Both the position numbers and the translations under genes were made by a program. The notes beneath the pieces are model-generated. The model was not told the DNA's origin. It searched no databases and saw only the letters and a program-made list of their open reading frames with translations. 64,000 nucleotides of DNA from Flavobacterium aerium. Its GTDB lineage: Bacteria > Bacteroidota > Bacteroidia > Flavobacteriales > Flavobacteriaceae. The stretch is from the NCBI RefSeq assembly GCF_030766725.1, contig NZ_JARQWR010000001.1:491859-555858 (forward strand), given 5' to 3'. This document shows positions 28,501 to 36,879 of the stretch, in pieces. Numbering within the stretch: the stretch's first letter is position 1; every line of letters begins with the position of its first letter.

Positions 28501-29276
28501 ATACACAGAATTTCGATAAGGATTTAAAACGCAACTACAATCGGGTAAAAATGAGAATGCTGAAAGTAGAACCAGCATTACAATGGAATGGAGAACAAGG
28601 AAGTTCCGTAACAGTACAAACCTCATTTGAAGCGATGGAAGTAGCAGAAACTGCCGATCGATTTATTGTAACGCCAGGTTTGATGGATCCGATTATTTTT
28701 CACAACCGAAATTTTGCCGGAGCCAGTATAAAATATGCCTATGAAAACTTTAATAACGTTTCAAATCCAACATTAGGAATGGCATTCTCAGTACTAGGAG
28801 GATGGAAGATGAATTTAAAAGATACCGACCGACAGTTGCCTTATATTGAATCATCTTTAGGGTTCAATTATCCGCTATCTTCCAGAGGAAACTGGGTATT
28901 AGCGACCCAGTTGAATGGTAAAGTTTTACTGAGTAATGATTATGAATTTTATCAAGCAGCAAATATTGGTGGTGATCTAAATTTAAGAGGATTCCGAAAC
29001 GAACGATTTGCAGGTAAAAGATCATTCTACCAAAGCTCTGATTTACGTTTAAATTTAGGAAAACTAGAAAATGGATTTGCCCCTTTGCGTTACGGTATTT
29101 TTGGAGGATATGACTTTGGACGTGTTTGGTTAGATGGTGAAAGTTCAGACAAATGGCATCAATCCGTTGGAGGTGGACTATGGCTTAATGGAGCGAATCT
29201 ACTCACGGCAAAACTATCGTATTTTCATTCCAGTGATGGAGGAAGATTATCGTTTGGCTTAGGACTTGGATTTTAA
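25545..29276 (+). CDS. Metallophosphoesterase fused to kinase-like region and outer-membrane barrel
   Basis: 1243 residues. Lipoprotein-like N-terminus (FFTSC, Cys29). The calcineurin-like phosphoesterase domain (about 55-370) is complete: GDAG (62), GDNIYP (96), GNHDW (139-142), IHHPL (about 240) and GHEHN (about 325). A middle region (about 430-800) contains GDWDRHSDQWRW (about 620) and IPRDRDQAF (about 645), which recall the DRH and metal-binding Asp motifs of HipA/CotH/FAM20-type kinase folds. The C-terminus (about 900-1243) is a BamA/surface-antigen-like barrel ending GRLSFGLGLGF. It is probably an outer-membrane enzyme. Only 29 bp separate it from the divergent HD gene. Confidence 0.8.
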   Translation: MKFFWVNALAKRNISILKYIVVIIFFTSCATNHSQFGSKEPVKLDEAALAGKPSHTFFLLGDAGNANEEKAKRTLSLLEKRLEAADSSATLLILGDNIYPEGMPEANDTAKRTLAEEKLNTQLQLSKNFKGKTVFIPGNHDWMNDGINGLRRQEKFVKEALKDKKSFLPRNSCAIDKINISDAVSLIVIDSQWYLENWDNHPTINEDCDIKTREAFFEELEGQINKNQNKVIVIAIHHPLMSNGPHGGQFSLRKQLFPFQSNLPLPILGTVINVLRKTSGISPQDIQNKKYTTLVKRIKTLIQDKNNVIVVSGHEHNLQYIEEDNIKQIISGSGSKTAPARAIEHNDFSYGGNGYAVLDVYGNGASKVSYYGAVNNEEVLLYKQQPTTFRPKPVLKEYSGKFDTTIKASVYTPEMTQKGGFYKFLWGEHYRKYYSLPIIAKTVKLDTLYGGLTPTISGGGHQSRSLRLVDKNGKEYVMRALEKSAVRFLQSVAFKDQYIEKEFKNTFAENFLLDFYTTAHPYTPFVVGDLAESVGIYHTNPVLYYIPKQPTLKLFNEEFGDELYMVEERPMDEFKDLASFGKPNKILSTDDVLANLRKDEKYSIDEKSYIRARMFDMLIGDWDRHSDQWRWSEFKENGGIVYRPIPRDRDQAFTKYDGNLLSLLMNIPALRHMKTFKDDISNVKWFNMEPYPLDLAFITKSDEQVWLDQAKYISEQLTDKEIDKAFLNLPPEMQDETIKEIKHNLKIRKTHLAKYAHKYYKVLQKTVLIVGTDKKDRFVINRMPKGDTQVQVYRMKKTGEELVHDRTYNRSETRELWIYGLDDDDVYEVKGKGRKDIRVRLLGGQNNDVYTIENGKKVNIYDFRTKPNTINNEGGAKTFLSDYYDVNTYDYKKPKYNAISGLPSIGFNPDDGVKLGVLMNYTVNGFNRYPYTQRHNLKANYYFATQGYELAYKGIFTHVVGKWNFVLNGLFTSPNFSVNFFGYGNDTQNFDKDLKRNYNRVKMRMLKVEPALQWNGEQGSSVTVQTSFEAMEVAETADRFIVTPGLMDPIIFHNRNFAGASIKYAYENFNNVSNPTLGMAFSVLGGWKMNLKDTDRQLPYIESSLGFNYPLSSRGNWVLATQLNGKVLLSNDYEFYQAANIGGDLNLRGFRNERFAGKRSFYQSSDLRLNLGKLENGFAPLRYGIFGGYDFGRVWLDGESSDKWHQSVGGGLWLNGANLLTAKLSYFHSSDGGRLSFGLGLGF

Positions 29277-30143
29277 TTTTAGAGATTTTAAGTCTAATGA
29301 GTAAAGATTTCCCCCCGATTTCTTTTTACGTTCGTCAGTAATTAATAAAGTAGAATCATCTTTATAGCAAATACCTTCTTTTTGTGATACAAGTTGAAGT
29401 TCCACTTCTTGAGCAGTACCACTAAAATAATTGTCTCCTTTGAAGTTTTCTAAGAGCCAGATTTTAGAATTACTCAGAATAACAACCTGTTTGCCATTTG
29501 GACTAATGTCTGCACTGGTAATAGCACAATGATTAAAGATTCGACAGGTTTTGTAAGAGTCAATTAATTCGGCAGCATGATTGCCCGGTTTGTTGGGTAC
29601 TTTATATAAAAAGGTTGTTCCATCAAATTGTGAACTTCTATTTTTAGTAAAAAGATAAAAGAAGTTATTGTGCAGAAAAAAAGCTTCAACATCATATAGG
29701 AATTCCTTCTTTTTTGGAGGGAATTTTTTTTGTTGAGGATAATAGAATGTCGTCTTTTGAGAAGGAGTAACAACGTTTGATGTTAATTCTGTTCCGTTAA
29801 TCTTATAAATAGATAAATCCTGTCTAAGATTATCATTATTACCAAAATCACCTACGTACAAATTACCTTCAGAATCAGAAGTCAAATCCTCCCAGTCCAC
29901 ATTTGGAGTGCCAGCAAGAGCAATCGTTTGTGCAATATCCCCGTTTTTATCCAATCCATATATTTCAGCTTCATTACCACTATCTTGAATAGTCCAGATC
30001 AAATCTGATTTAGAAGAAACCTGTACGGCAGAAGCCTCTTTCAACTCTTTTGGAAGTTTAAAAACAATCTGTAATAAATCTTTAGAATTGCAAGAAAGAA
30101 AAATGAAGGCAATAAGAATAAAAAAAAGTTTTGAATTTTTCAT
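29259..30143 (-). CDS. Predicted beta-propeller-like lipoprotein
   Basis: 294 residues from the ATG at 30143; an ATG seven codons upstream adds residues that do not fit a signal peptide. Lipoprotein signal ending FLSC. Repeated short motifs such as LIWTIQDSGNEAEIYGLDKNG, DWEDLTSDSEGNLYVGDFGNN, YDVEAFFLHNNFFYLFTKNR and ADISPNGKQVVILS look like blades of a beta-propeller. No function is recognised. Its 3' end overlaps the convergent phosphoesterase-barrel gene by 18 bp. Both products would be in the envelope, but opposite strands give no operon link. Confidence 0.75.
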   Translation of the reverse strand: MKNSKLFFILIAFIFLSCNSKDLLQIVFKLPKELKEASAVQVSSKSDLIWTIQDSGNEAEIYGLDKNGDIAQTIALAGTPNVDWEDLTSDSEGNLYVGDFGNNDNLRQDLSIYKINGTELTSNVVTPSQKTTFYYPQQKKFPPKKKEFLYDVEAFFLHNNFFYLFTKNRSSQFDGTTFLYKVPNKPGNHAAELIDSYKTCRIFNHCAITSADISPNGKQVVILSNSKIWLLENFKGDNYFSGTAQEVELQLVSQKEGICYKDDSTLLITDERKKKSGGNLYSLDLKSLKLKSKS

Positions 30144-30164
30144 GGGGGTATATTTATGGAACAA

Positions 30165-30486
30165 GAATAAATCTACGAATAATATTCATAACGGAAGGAA
30201 CGAAAGTATATTTTAGAACAATTTTGCTGGTTATTTAAATGAATCTTGAAAAGAAATGTGTTGAGGCTATTCTTGAAATGTTAGCGTAGTGTTAATTGTT
30301 GATAGTCATGCAATTAAAAATTGATATGATGCTTTTTTAACAGAAGTATAAAGTTTATATTTGAGTAATTATCATTTGTGATTTTTGCAAAAAAATTAAA
30401 TCTATAAATGATTACTATAAGAAGTATACTATCCTCGTAATTGAATTGAATCAAATTGTGAAAAATAATCCTTAAATATTTTTATC
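30165..30486. other. Intergenic region upstream of the alpha/beta hydrolase
   Basis: About 320 bp with no supported gene. It contains a perfect TAnnTTTG element (TATATTTG, 30356-30363), likely the promoter for the downstream hydrolase, which would give a leader of roughly 120 bases. I see no hairpin of note. Confidence 0.5.
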
Positions 30487-31182
30487 ATGAAGAATAGCAC
30501 AACAATTATTTTAGTTCACGGAGCATGGGGAGATGGGTCGCACTGGCGTCACGTAATACCTGAATTACATAAAAAAGGATATAAGGTTAGAGCAGTTCAG
30601 AACCCTTTAACGTCATTAGCAGACGATATAGAACAAACACGTAAACTTATTGAAGCACAAGAAGGACAAGTACTACTAGTAGGACATTCCTACGGAGGAG
30701 CAGTTATTACAGGAGCAGGAAATAATCCTAAAGTTGCGGGACTAGTATATATTGCAGCATTTGCTCCAGACAAAGGAGAAAGCTTAGGTGGTATTTTTGC
30801 AAAAAGAGAAGCGCCATCTGGAGCTGCGCACTTAGTACCCGATCAATATGGCGTATTATGGGTGAAATACGATAAATTTCATGAATCATTCTGTGCCGAT
30901 TTGAGTGAAGACGAAGCCAATGTAATGTCGCTATCTCAAAAAGCTATTTCAGGAAAATGCTTTGGTGATGAATCCGGTGCACCAGCCTGGAAAGAAAAAC
31001 CATCATGGTACCAGATTTCCGAAAAAGACCATATGATTCCACCAGTAACACAAAAGGAAATGGCAGAACGCATGAACCCTAAAAAAATCATTTCATTAGA
31101 TTCCAGTCATGCTTCCATGGCATCTCATCCAAAAGAGATTATCAATTTAATTGTTGAAGCTGCCGAAGCAGTAAGTAAATAA
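30487..31182 (+). CDS. Alpha/beta hydrolase (esterase-like)
   Basis: 231 residues, cytoplasmic. An alpha/beta hydrolase fold with oxyanion-hole segment LVHGAWGDGSHWRHV near residues 10-22, nucleophile Ser in VGHSYGG (about 67), an acidic residue in KPSWYQISEKDHMIP and the catalytic His in DSSHASMASHP (about 213). The closest pattern is the EstC/salicylic-acid-binding-protein-like esterase group. The substrate cannot be inferred. Monocistronic, with its own likely promoter about 125 bp upstream. Confidence 0.8.
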   Translation: MKNSTTIILVHGAWGDGSHWRHVIPELHKKGYKVRAVQNPLTSLADDIEQTRKLIEAQEGQVLLVGHSYGGAVITGAGNNPKVAGLVYIAAFAPDKGESLGGIFAKREAPSGAAHLVPDQYGVLWVKYDKFHESFCADLSEDEANVMSLSQKAISGKCFGDESGAPAWKEKPSWYQISEKDHMIPPVTQKEMAERMNPKKIISLDSSHASMASHPKEIINLIVEAAEAVSK

Positions 31183-31319
31183 TTTTTTTATAAAATTAAG
31201 ACACCATCCCAACTTGAGCTTGAGTATTTAAATAAAAACAAAAGCACTAGTTGGGATTTGTTATGCTGTATAATGAAGGGATAGGGAAAATAGAGGTGGA
31301 TTAATTGTCTTAAAAAGCC

Positions 31320-31327
31320 TAAATTTG
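31320..31327 (+). promoter_or_regulatory. Putative -7 promoter element for the GDPD gene
   Basis: TAAATTTG is a perfect TAnnTTTG match about 35 bp upstream of the GDPD start codon. It supports the short leader and the unusual TTG start at 31362. Confidence 0.5.
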
Positions 31328-31361
31328 TACCCTATAAAGAATCAATACTCATTTTTCTACT

Positions 31362-32048
31362 TTGGATAATATACTAAAAATAGGGCACCGCGGAGCTAAA
31401 GGACACGAGCCGGAAAATACGATAATATCATTTCAGAAAGCTTTAGATAGTCAAGTTGACGCAATCGAACTAGATGTTCATATCTGTAAAACAGGAGAAC
31501 TTGTGGTGATACACGATTTCACAGTAGATAGAACTACAGATGGAAGTGGTGAAGTGCACCGCATGAGCTTGAAAGAAATTAAAGCCTTAAGGATTGATGG
31601 GAAATATGAAGTCCCTACATTAGAAGAAGTTTTTGAATTAGTTGGACAAACCTGTGTAATCAATGTTGAGCTAAAAGGAAGACATACGGCCTTACGTGTT
31701 TCGGAAATTATAGAGAAATATGTAAATGCCAAAGGATGGAATTATAATAGCTTCTTAGTATCCAGTTTCCAACGAGAAGAATTAGAAAAAATGAGTTCGA
31801 TCAATCCGAATGTAGCATTAGGAGTACTTACACAAGCAAGTGTTTCGCAAGCTTTAAAATGGGCAAAAGAATTTTCTGCTCAAGCGATACACCCACATTA
31901 TAGCTTATTGACACCCGACAATGTAGCGAATGCACAAAAGAAAGGATATAAAGTATATACCTGGACGGTAAATGAAATGGAAGATATTACCCGAATTAAA
32001 TCCTATGGTGTCGATGGTATTATATCTGATTATCCTGAAAAATTATGA
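31362..32048 (+). CDS. glpQ: Glycerophosphodiester phosphodiesterase
   Basis: 228 residues. A GDPD domain fills the protein: GHRGAKGHEPENT (catalytic His-Arg and metal-binding Glu), DAIELDVHICKTGELVVIHD, VNVELKG-type strand (INVELKGRH), SFQREEL, and a C-terminal VYTWTVNE...GVDGIISDYP. It hydrolyses glycerophosphodiesters to glycerol 3-phosphate and an alcohol. The start is TTG at 31362: the frame is closed by a stop at 31335 and there is no ATG before the conserved GHRG. There is no signal peptide, so it is cytoplasmic. The next gene overlaps by 4 bp (ATGA), so they form an operon. Confidence 0.9.
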   Translation: MDNILKIGHRGAKGHEPENTIISFQKALDSQVDAIELDVHICKTGELVVIHDFTVDRTTDGSGEVHRMSLKEIKALRIDGKYEVPTLEEVFELVGQTCVINVELKGRHTALRVSEIIEKYVNAKGWNYNSFLVSSFQREELEKMSSINPNVALGVLTQASVSQALKWAKEFSAQAIHPHYSLLTPDNVANAQKKGYKVYTWTVNEMEDITRIKSYGVDGIISDYPEKL

Positions 32049-33253
32049 ATCAACAATTTGATGTTATTATAATAGGCGGTGGTGCAGCAGGTTTTTTTGC
32101 TGCAATCAATATTGCTGAAAAAAATCCAACTTTAAAAATTGCCATTTTAGAACGCGGTAAGGAAGTACTGACTAAGGTTCGTATTTCGGGAGGCGGACGT
32201 TGCAACGTAACCCATGCTTGTTTTGAACCAAATGAATTAGTGAAGTTCTATCCACGTGGAGAAAAAGAATTGAGAGGACCCTTTCATCAGTTTTGTAGCG
32301 GAGATACAATAGAATGGTTTGAAAAACATGGAGTAGAACTAAAGATTGAAGAAGACGGAAGAATGTTTCCTGTTAGCAATTCATCCCAAACTATTATTGA
32401 CTGTTTTCTAAAAGCAGCACAAAAGTTGAACATTCAAATCTTGATGGCACAAAGTGTTCAATCTATTTATAGGGCAGAAGATTACTGGAAAATATCTACA
32501 CAAAACGATGTTTTCTTAGCCGACAAAATTGTGGTAACCACAGGAAGTAATCCAAAAATGTGGGAAATGATGGAAACGTTAGGACACAGTATTGTAAGTC
32601 CAGTACCGTCATTATTTACGTTTAATATCAAAGATAAACGTATCAAAGACATTCCAGGTATTGCTGCATTGGCAACAGTAAATGTAAAAGGAACTAAGCT
32701 AACTAGTACTGGGCCTTTGTTGATTACACATTGGGGAATGAGTGGTCCAGCGATATTGAAACTATCAGCTTGGGGAGCTCGAATATTATCCGATAAAAAA
32801 TACCAGTTTGCCATTGAAGTCAATTGGCTTAATGATATAGACACAGAAGATGCAGAGGAAGTCTTGAAAACATTGAAACAAGATCAAGCGAAGAAAACGG
32901 TAGTCACAAAATCACCGTTTGATTTTCCAAATCGATTGTGGAGAAATATTGTTTTAGCAGCAGATATTTCTGAAGAAACCAAATGGGCAGATTTATCTAA
33001 AATGCAAACTCAAAATTTAGCACAGCAATTAACCAAAGCTATTTTTCAGGTTAACGGAAAGAGTACTTTTAAAGAAGAATTTGTTACGGCAGGAGGGATT
33101 GATTTAAAAGAAATAAATTTTAAAACCATGCAAAGCAAATTCCATGATAACCTTTATTTTGCAGGTGAAATTGTAAATATTGATGCTATAACAGGAGGAT
33201 TCAATTTTCAGAATGCATGGACCAGTGGATTTATTGTTGCAAATAGCATTTAA
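32045..33253 (+). CDS. BaiN/HI0933-like FAD-dependent oxidoreductase
   Basis: 402 residues. N-terminal Rossmann motif IIIGGGAAGFFAAINIAE for FAD. The family signature KVRISGGGRCNVTHA lies near residue 50. C-terminal FAD-contacting segments are VTAGGIDLKEI, NLYFAGEIVNIDAITGGFNFQ and AWTSGF. This family is widespread and its physiological substrate is generally unknown. It overlaps the GDPD stop by 4 bp and is probably co-translated with it. The gene is of normal length with no defects. Confidence 0.88.
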   Translation: MNQQFDVIIIGGGAAGFFAAINIAEKNPTLKIAILERGKEVLTKVRISGGGRCNVTHACFEPNELVKFYPRGEKELRGPFHQFCSGDTIEWFEKHGVELKIEEDGRMFPVSNSSQTIIDCFLKAAQKLNIQILMAQSVQSIYRAEDYWKISTQNDVFLADKIVVTTGSNPKMWEMMETLGHSIVSPVPSLFTFNIKDKRIKDIPGIAALATVNVKGTKLTSTGPLLITHWGMSGPAILKLSAWGARILSDKKYQFAIEVNWLNDIDTEDAEEVLKTLKQDQAKKTVVTKSPFDFPNRLWRNIVLAADISEETKWADLSKMQTQNLAQQLTKAIFQVNGKSTFKEEFVTAGGIDLKEINFKTMQSKFHDNLYFAGEIVNIDAITGGFNFQNAWTSGFIVANSI

Positions 33254-33380
33254 AGTGGAATGATGATCTTCACAAGAAAGCCATTTAAAAAGCATAAATC
33301 TATTAACAATACTTTGCGTGTTTCCTAAGTTTTAATTAAGACAATTCGGATAACTTTACTTTCAAGTTTAATACAGATAA

Positions 33381-34118
33381 ATGAAAGTAAAATTACTCAC
33401 TACAATTTCCTTATTTGCCTACCAAATTGGTGTTTCCCAAACAGAAAAAGTTCTGAATGGTAAAGTTATTTATGGAAATACTTTACTTGAGAATGTTGAG
33501 GTAATCAATACAACTTCTAGAATAAATTCTACTACGAATGCCCAAGGAGAATTTTCAATTCGAGTCCATGCAAATGATAGTTTGTTATTTTTCTCTAAGG
33601 ATTTTTATCTTAAAAAAGTAAAGTTAACTCAAGAGAATATGGATGCTAATAATCTGGTTATTGCGATGCTTTTAAAACCAGAAGAACTTGATGAGGTTAA
33701 TGTTTCTGCTGTAAGGCTGAAAACTGTTAGTTTGAGTAAAGAAGAAATTAAGAAAATAAAAATAGACGCTACTCTTCCTAAAAAGAAAATACGAGTAGAA
33801 GGTTATAAAGATGTAACAGTTCCTGGGGGAGTTGATTTTATCTGGCTTGGAAAACAAATCAAGAATTTATTGGGAAAGGAAGAAGAAGTAAAAAGACAAG
33901 TGGTAAAGACGGATTTTAAAAAACATATTACTACAACTTTCTCTTCTGATTTCTTTACAAAAAATCTAAAACTAAATTCAGAAGAGAAAGAACTATTCCT
34001 GGAGTTTTGTGATGCCGATCCGGAATCTAAATCCTTGATGGATAATAATAATATTCTCGCCATTACAGATTTTCTACACGCTAAAAATAGGGAGTTTAAA
34101 AAACTGAACGAAAATTAA
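33381..34118 (+). CDS. Secreted carboxypeptidase-regulatory-like domain protein
   Basis: 245 residues with an N-terminal signal peptide (ending GVSQ). Residues about 22-110 are a carboxypeptidase-D regulatory-like fold: LNGKVIYGNTLLENVEVINTTS, STTNAQGEFSIRV, and a final LDEVNVSAV strand, the module that commonly precedes TonB receptors but here stands alone. The remainder is helical and Lys-rich with no recognised domain. A common flavobacterial envelope protein type of unknown role. It converges on tspO with only 3 bp between the stops. Confidence 0.75.
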   Translation: MKVKLLTTISLFAYQIGVSQTEKVLNGKVIYGNTLLENVEVINTTSRINSTTNAQGEFSIRVHANDSLLFFSKDFYLKKVKLTQENMDANNLVIAMLLKPEELDEVNVSAVRLKTVSLSKEEIKKIKIDATLPKKKIRVEGYKDVTVPGGVDFIWLGKQIKNLLGKEEEVKRQVVKTDFKKHITTTFSSDFFTKNLKLNSEEKELFLEFCDADPESKSLMDNNNILAITDFLHAKNREFKKLNEN

Positions 34119-34121
34119 CAA

Positions 34122-34601
34122 CTATTTATTTAGCCACCAAATACTAGCATTTAAGACCATTGCAAAACTTACCCAAATCAAATAAGGAATAAGTAAGTAG
34201 GCTGCAATCTTATTGATTTTATTAAAAACCATATACGTTTCGTAAATCATAAGCCATAACAATGCAATTTCGACTAAGGCCAATAGCGGATTGTTCAAGC
34301 CAAAGAATAAAATAGACCACAAAGCATTTAAGGCTAATTGTATGATGAAAAAGATCATTCCTTTTTTTACATCAGCAGGATAAAGATATTTTTGATGCCA
34401 AACTAAACCTGCGGCAACACCCATCATGATATATAATAGCGACCAAACCGGAGCAAAAATCCAATTAGGCGGGTTAAAACTTGGTTTTATTAAGGTAGGA
34501 TACCATGTGCTTATGCTAGATTGAGTGGCAATACTAGAGAGTAATCCTACACTGACACAGATGATTACTGCGACTAGGATTTTGGAAAATAAAGACTTCA
34601 T
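34122..34601 (-). CDS. tspO: TspO/MBR-family tryptophan-rich sensory protein
   Basis: 159 residues, five membrane helices. Family residues include WYPTLIKPSFNPPNWIFAPVWSLLYIMMGVAAGLVW, the KGMIFFIIQLALNALWSILFFGLNNPLLAL segment and YLIWVSFAMVLNASIWWLN at the end. TspO proteins bind porphyrins and other hydrophobic ligands in the membrane and are linked to stress responses; the precise role in Bacteroidota is unsettled. It is transcribed away from the mevalonate genes that start 89 bp upstream. Confidence 0.93.
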   Translation of the reverse strand: MKSLFSKILVAVIICVSVGLLSSIATQSSISTWYPTLIKPSFNPPNWIFAPVWSLLYIMMGVAAGLVWHQKYLYPADVKKGMIFFIIQLALNALWSILFFGLNNPLLALVEIALLWLMIYETYMVFNKINKIAAYLLIPYLIWVSFAMVLNASIWWLNK

Positions 34602-34666
34602 GAAAACTTTTTTGTTTTAAAGGTATTCAAAAGCGCTGACAAATTAAAAATGTTTTTTGAAAAATG

Positions 34667-34674
34667 TATCTTTG
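34667..34674 (+). promoter_or_regulatory. Putative -7 promoter element for mvaD
   Basis: TATCTTTG is a perfect TAnnTTTG element 15 bp before the mvaD ATG at 34690, giving a very short leader. Confidence 0.55.
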
Positions 34675-34689
34675 CATAAATTTTAGAAG

Positions 34690-35778
34690 ATGTCAAAAGA
34701 ACAAGATTTCATTAGTGCTCACTATAACCGAGAAGTAGAATCAGGAAGCTTTAAATGGAGTGCACCCAGTAATATTGCATTAGTGAAATATTGGGGAAAA
34801 AAGGAAAACCAAATTCCAGCCAATCCATCGATTAGTTTTACCTTAAATGAATGTAAAACCATTACGGAAGTAACATTCAATAAAAAAGAAACACCATCGG
34901 ATACGTACTCTTTTGATTTGTTTTTTGAAGGAAAACCAAAGGAAGATTTCAAGCCAAAAATTCAGAAATTCTTTCAGCGTATTGAAAAATACATGCCCTT
35001 TTTAAAACAATACCATTTTAAAATTGATACCCAAAATACATTTCCACACAGCTCAGGAATTGCCTCATCGGCATCCGGAATGAGCGCTCTAGCGTTGTGT
35101 TTAATGAGTGTAGAAAGGACTTTAATGTCTGAAATGAGTGAAGCTTTTTTTCTGCAAAAAGCGTCTTTTCTAGCGCGTTTAGGCTCTGGAAGTGCCTGTA
35201 GAAGTGTGAAAGGAAGTCTTGTGGCTTGGGGTGACCATGCAGAAATAGAAGGAAGCACAGACTTATATGGCGTTTCATATCCCTATGCAGTTCATGAAAA
35301 TTTTGAAGAATACCAAGATACCATACTATTAGTCGATAAAGGAGAAAAGCAAGTATCTAGTACTGTGGGGCATGACCTTATGCACAATCATCCGTATGCA
35401 ACAACCCGATTTGCACAAGCACACGATAACATTTCTAAATTAATTCAAGTTTTTGAAAAGGGTGATTTGACAAAATTTATTGAAATAGTAGAAAGTGAAG
35501 CATTGACCTTGCATGCAATGATGATGACCTCATTACCGTACTTTATTTTGATGAAACCAAATACATTGGAAATCATAAACAAAATATGGGCCTATCGAAA
35601 TCAATCCAATATTCCGGTTTGTTTTACGTTAGATGCAGGAGCAAATGTCCATGTACTATATCCTAAAAAGTTCAAAAAAGAAGTTTTAGAATTTATTAAG
35701 AATGAATTAGTTGCCTATTGCCAAAACAGTCAGTACATTTGCGACGAAATTGGATTTGGAGCAATTCATTTAGCATAA
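34690..35778 (+). CDS. mvaD: Diphosphomevalonate decarboxylase
   Basis: 362 residues. GHMP-kinase-superfamily enzyme: WSAPSNIALVKYWGKK near the start, the ATP-binding PHSSGIASSASGMSALALCL segment (about 120), GSGSACRSVKGSLVAWG (about 165) and the late FTLDAGANVHVLYP motif with the catalytic Asp region. It performs the ATP-dependent decarboxylation of mevalonate diphosphate to isopentenyl diphosphate. Flavobacteria use the mevalonate pathway, and the next genes (GHMP kinase, UbiA-type prenyltransferase) agree. Confidence 0.93.
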   Translation: MSKEQDFISAHYNREVESGSFKWSAPSNIALVKYWGKKENQIPANPSISFTLNECKTITEVTFNKKETPSDTYSFDLFFEGKPKEDFKPKIQKFFQRIEKYMPFLKQYHFKIDTQNTFPHSSGIASSASGMSALALCLMSVERTLMSEMSEAFFLQKASFLARLGSGSACRSVKGSLVAWGDHAEIEGSTDLYGVSYPYAVHENFEEYQDTILLVDKGEKQVSSTVGHDLMHNHPYATTRFAQAHDNISKLIQVFEKGDLTKFIEIVESEALTLHAMMMTSLPYFILMKPNTLEIINKIWAYRNQSNIPVCFTLDAGANVHVLYPKKFKKEVLEFIKNELVAYCQNSQYICDEIGFGAIHLA

Positions 35779-35888
35779 GCGATTTTAAGGAGCTCAAATA
35801 GAAGGAGAAACAATTTGTATTTCCCTATTTTTAGACTATCTTTATTAGTAATAAGCATTTATCCATGTCCATTATCAATTGAAAAACT

Positions 35889-36827
35889 ATGAAAGGACCT
35901 TTATTTTACTCAAAAATATTACTCTTCGGAGAATATGGAATTATCAAAGATTCTAAGGGATTGTCTATTCCTTATAATTTTTATAATGGCGCTTTGAAAA
36001 TGGCTGAAAATCCATCAGAAGAAGCCGTAAAATCAAATTGGAGTTTGAAACGCTTTGTTTCTTATTTGGAGAAATTACAAGACGAACAAACAGATTTAGT
36101 GACTTTCGATCTTGCAGCATTAAAAAGAGATGTTGAAGCTGGAATGTATTTTGATTCTAGTATTCCACAAGGATATGGTGTAGGAAGTAGTGGTGCTTTA
36201 GTAGCAGCAATATATGACCAATATGCTCAAAATAAAATCACAGTTTTAGAGAATTTAACACGTGAAAAATTATTGCAGCTAAAGAATATATTCGCGAATA
36301 TGGAGTCTTTTTTCCACGGGAAAAGCTCTGGATTAGATCCTTTAAACAGTTATTTAAGCATTCCGATTTTAATCAACTCCAAAGATAATATTGAACCAGC
36401 AGGAATTCCTTCTCAAGGTACCGATGGAAAAGGAGCAGTATTCTTGTTAGATTCAGGAATAGTAGGAGAAACAGCACCGATGGTAAATATTTTTATGGAA
36501 AACCTAAAAGAAAAAGGTTTCCGTAATATGTTGAAAAACCAATTCGTGAAATATACTGATGCTTGTGTTGAAAATTTCCTTCATGGTGATATGAAATCTT
36601 TATTTTCAAATACCAAGAAATTATCTAAAGTAGTATTAAGTCATTTTAAACCAATGATTCCAGAGCAGTTCCATGAAGTATGGCAAAAAGGAATTGAAAG
36701 TAATGATTACTATTTAAAACTTTGCGGATCAGGCGGAGGTGGATACATCTTAGGTTTTACAGAAGATTTCGAAAAAGCAAAATCAGCTTTGAAAGACTAT
36801 AAACTTGAAGTAGTTTACCAATTCTAA
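35889..36827 (+). CDS. Mevalonate kinase-like GHMP kinase
   Basis: 312 residues. GHMP kinase fold with GPLFYSKILLFGEYGII at the N-terminus, the phosphate-binding loop IPQGYGVGSSGALVAAIYDQY (about 95-112), FFHGKSSGLDPLNSYLSIP (about 140) and the C-terminal LCGSGGGGYILGF motif (about 280). Its place directly after mvaD supports mevalonate kinase; phosphomevalonate kinase is an alternative I cannot exclude. A near-consensus TATCTTTA at 35837-35844 could be its own promoter in the 110-bp gap. Confidence 0.85.
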   Translation: MKGPLFYSKILLFGEYGIIKDSKGLSIPYNFYNGALKMAENPSEEAVKSNWSLKRFVSYLEKLQDEQTDLVTFDLAALKRDVEAGMYFDSSIPQGYGVGSSGALVAAIYDQYAQNKITVLENLTREKLLQLKNIFANMESFFHGKSSGLDPLNSYLSIPILINSKDNIEPAGIPSQGTDGKGAVFLLDSGIVGETAPMVNIFMENLKEKGFRNMLKNQFVKYTDACVENFLHGDMKSLFSNTKKLSKVVLSHFKPMIPEQFHEVWQKGIESNDYYLKLCGSGGGGYILGFTEDFEKAKSALKDYKLEVVYQF

Positions 36828-36879
36828 TCCCATTGAATTGTAAATACTATTTTTTTAACCGACAAACAACAGATTAAAA

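Noticed and set aside
35018..35278. Antisense open frames within mvaD (also 34974-35258)
   Set aside because: They mirror the coding frame of a strongly supported enzyme and have no family features.
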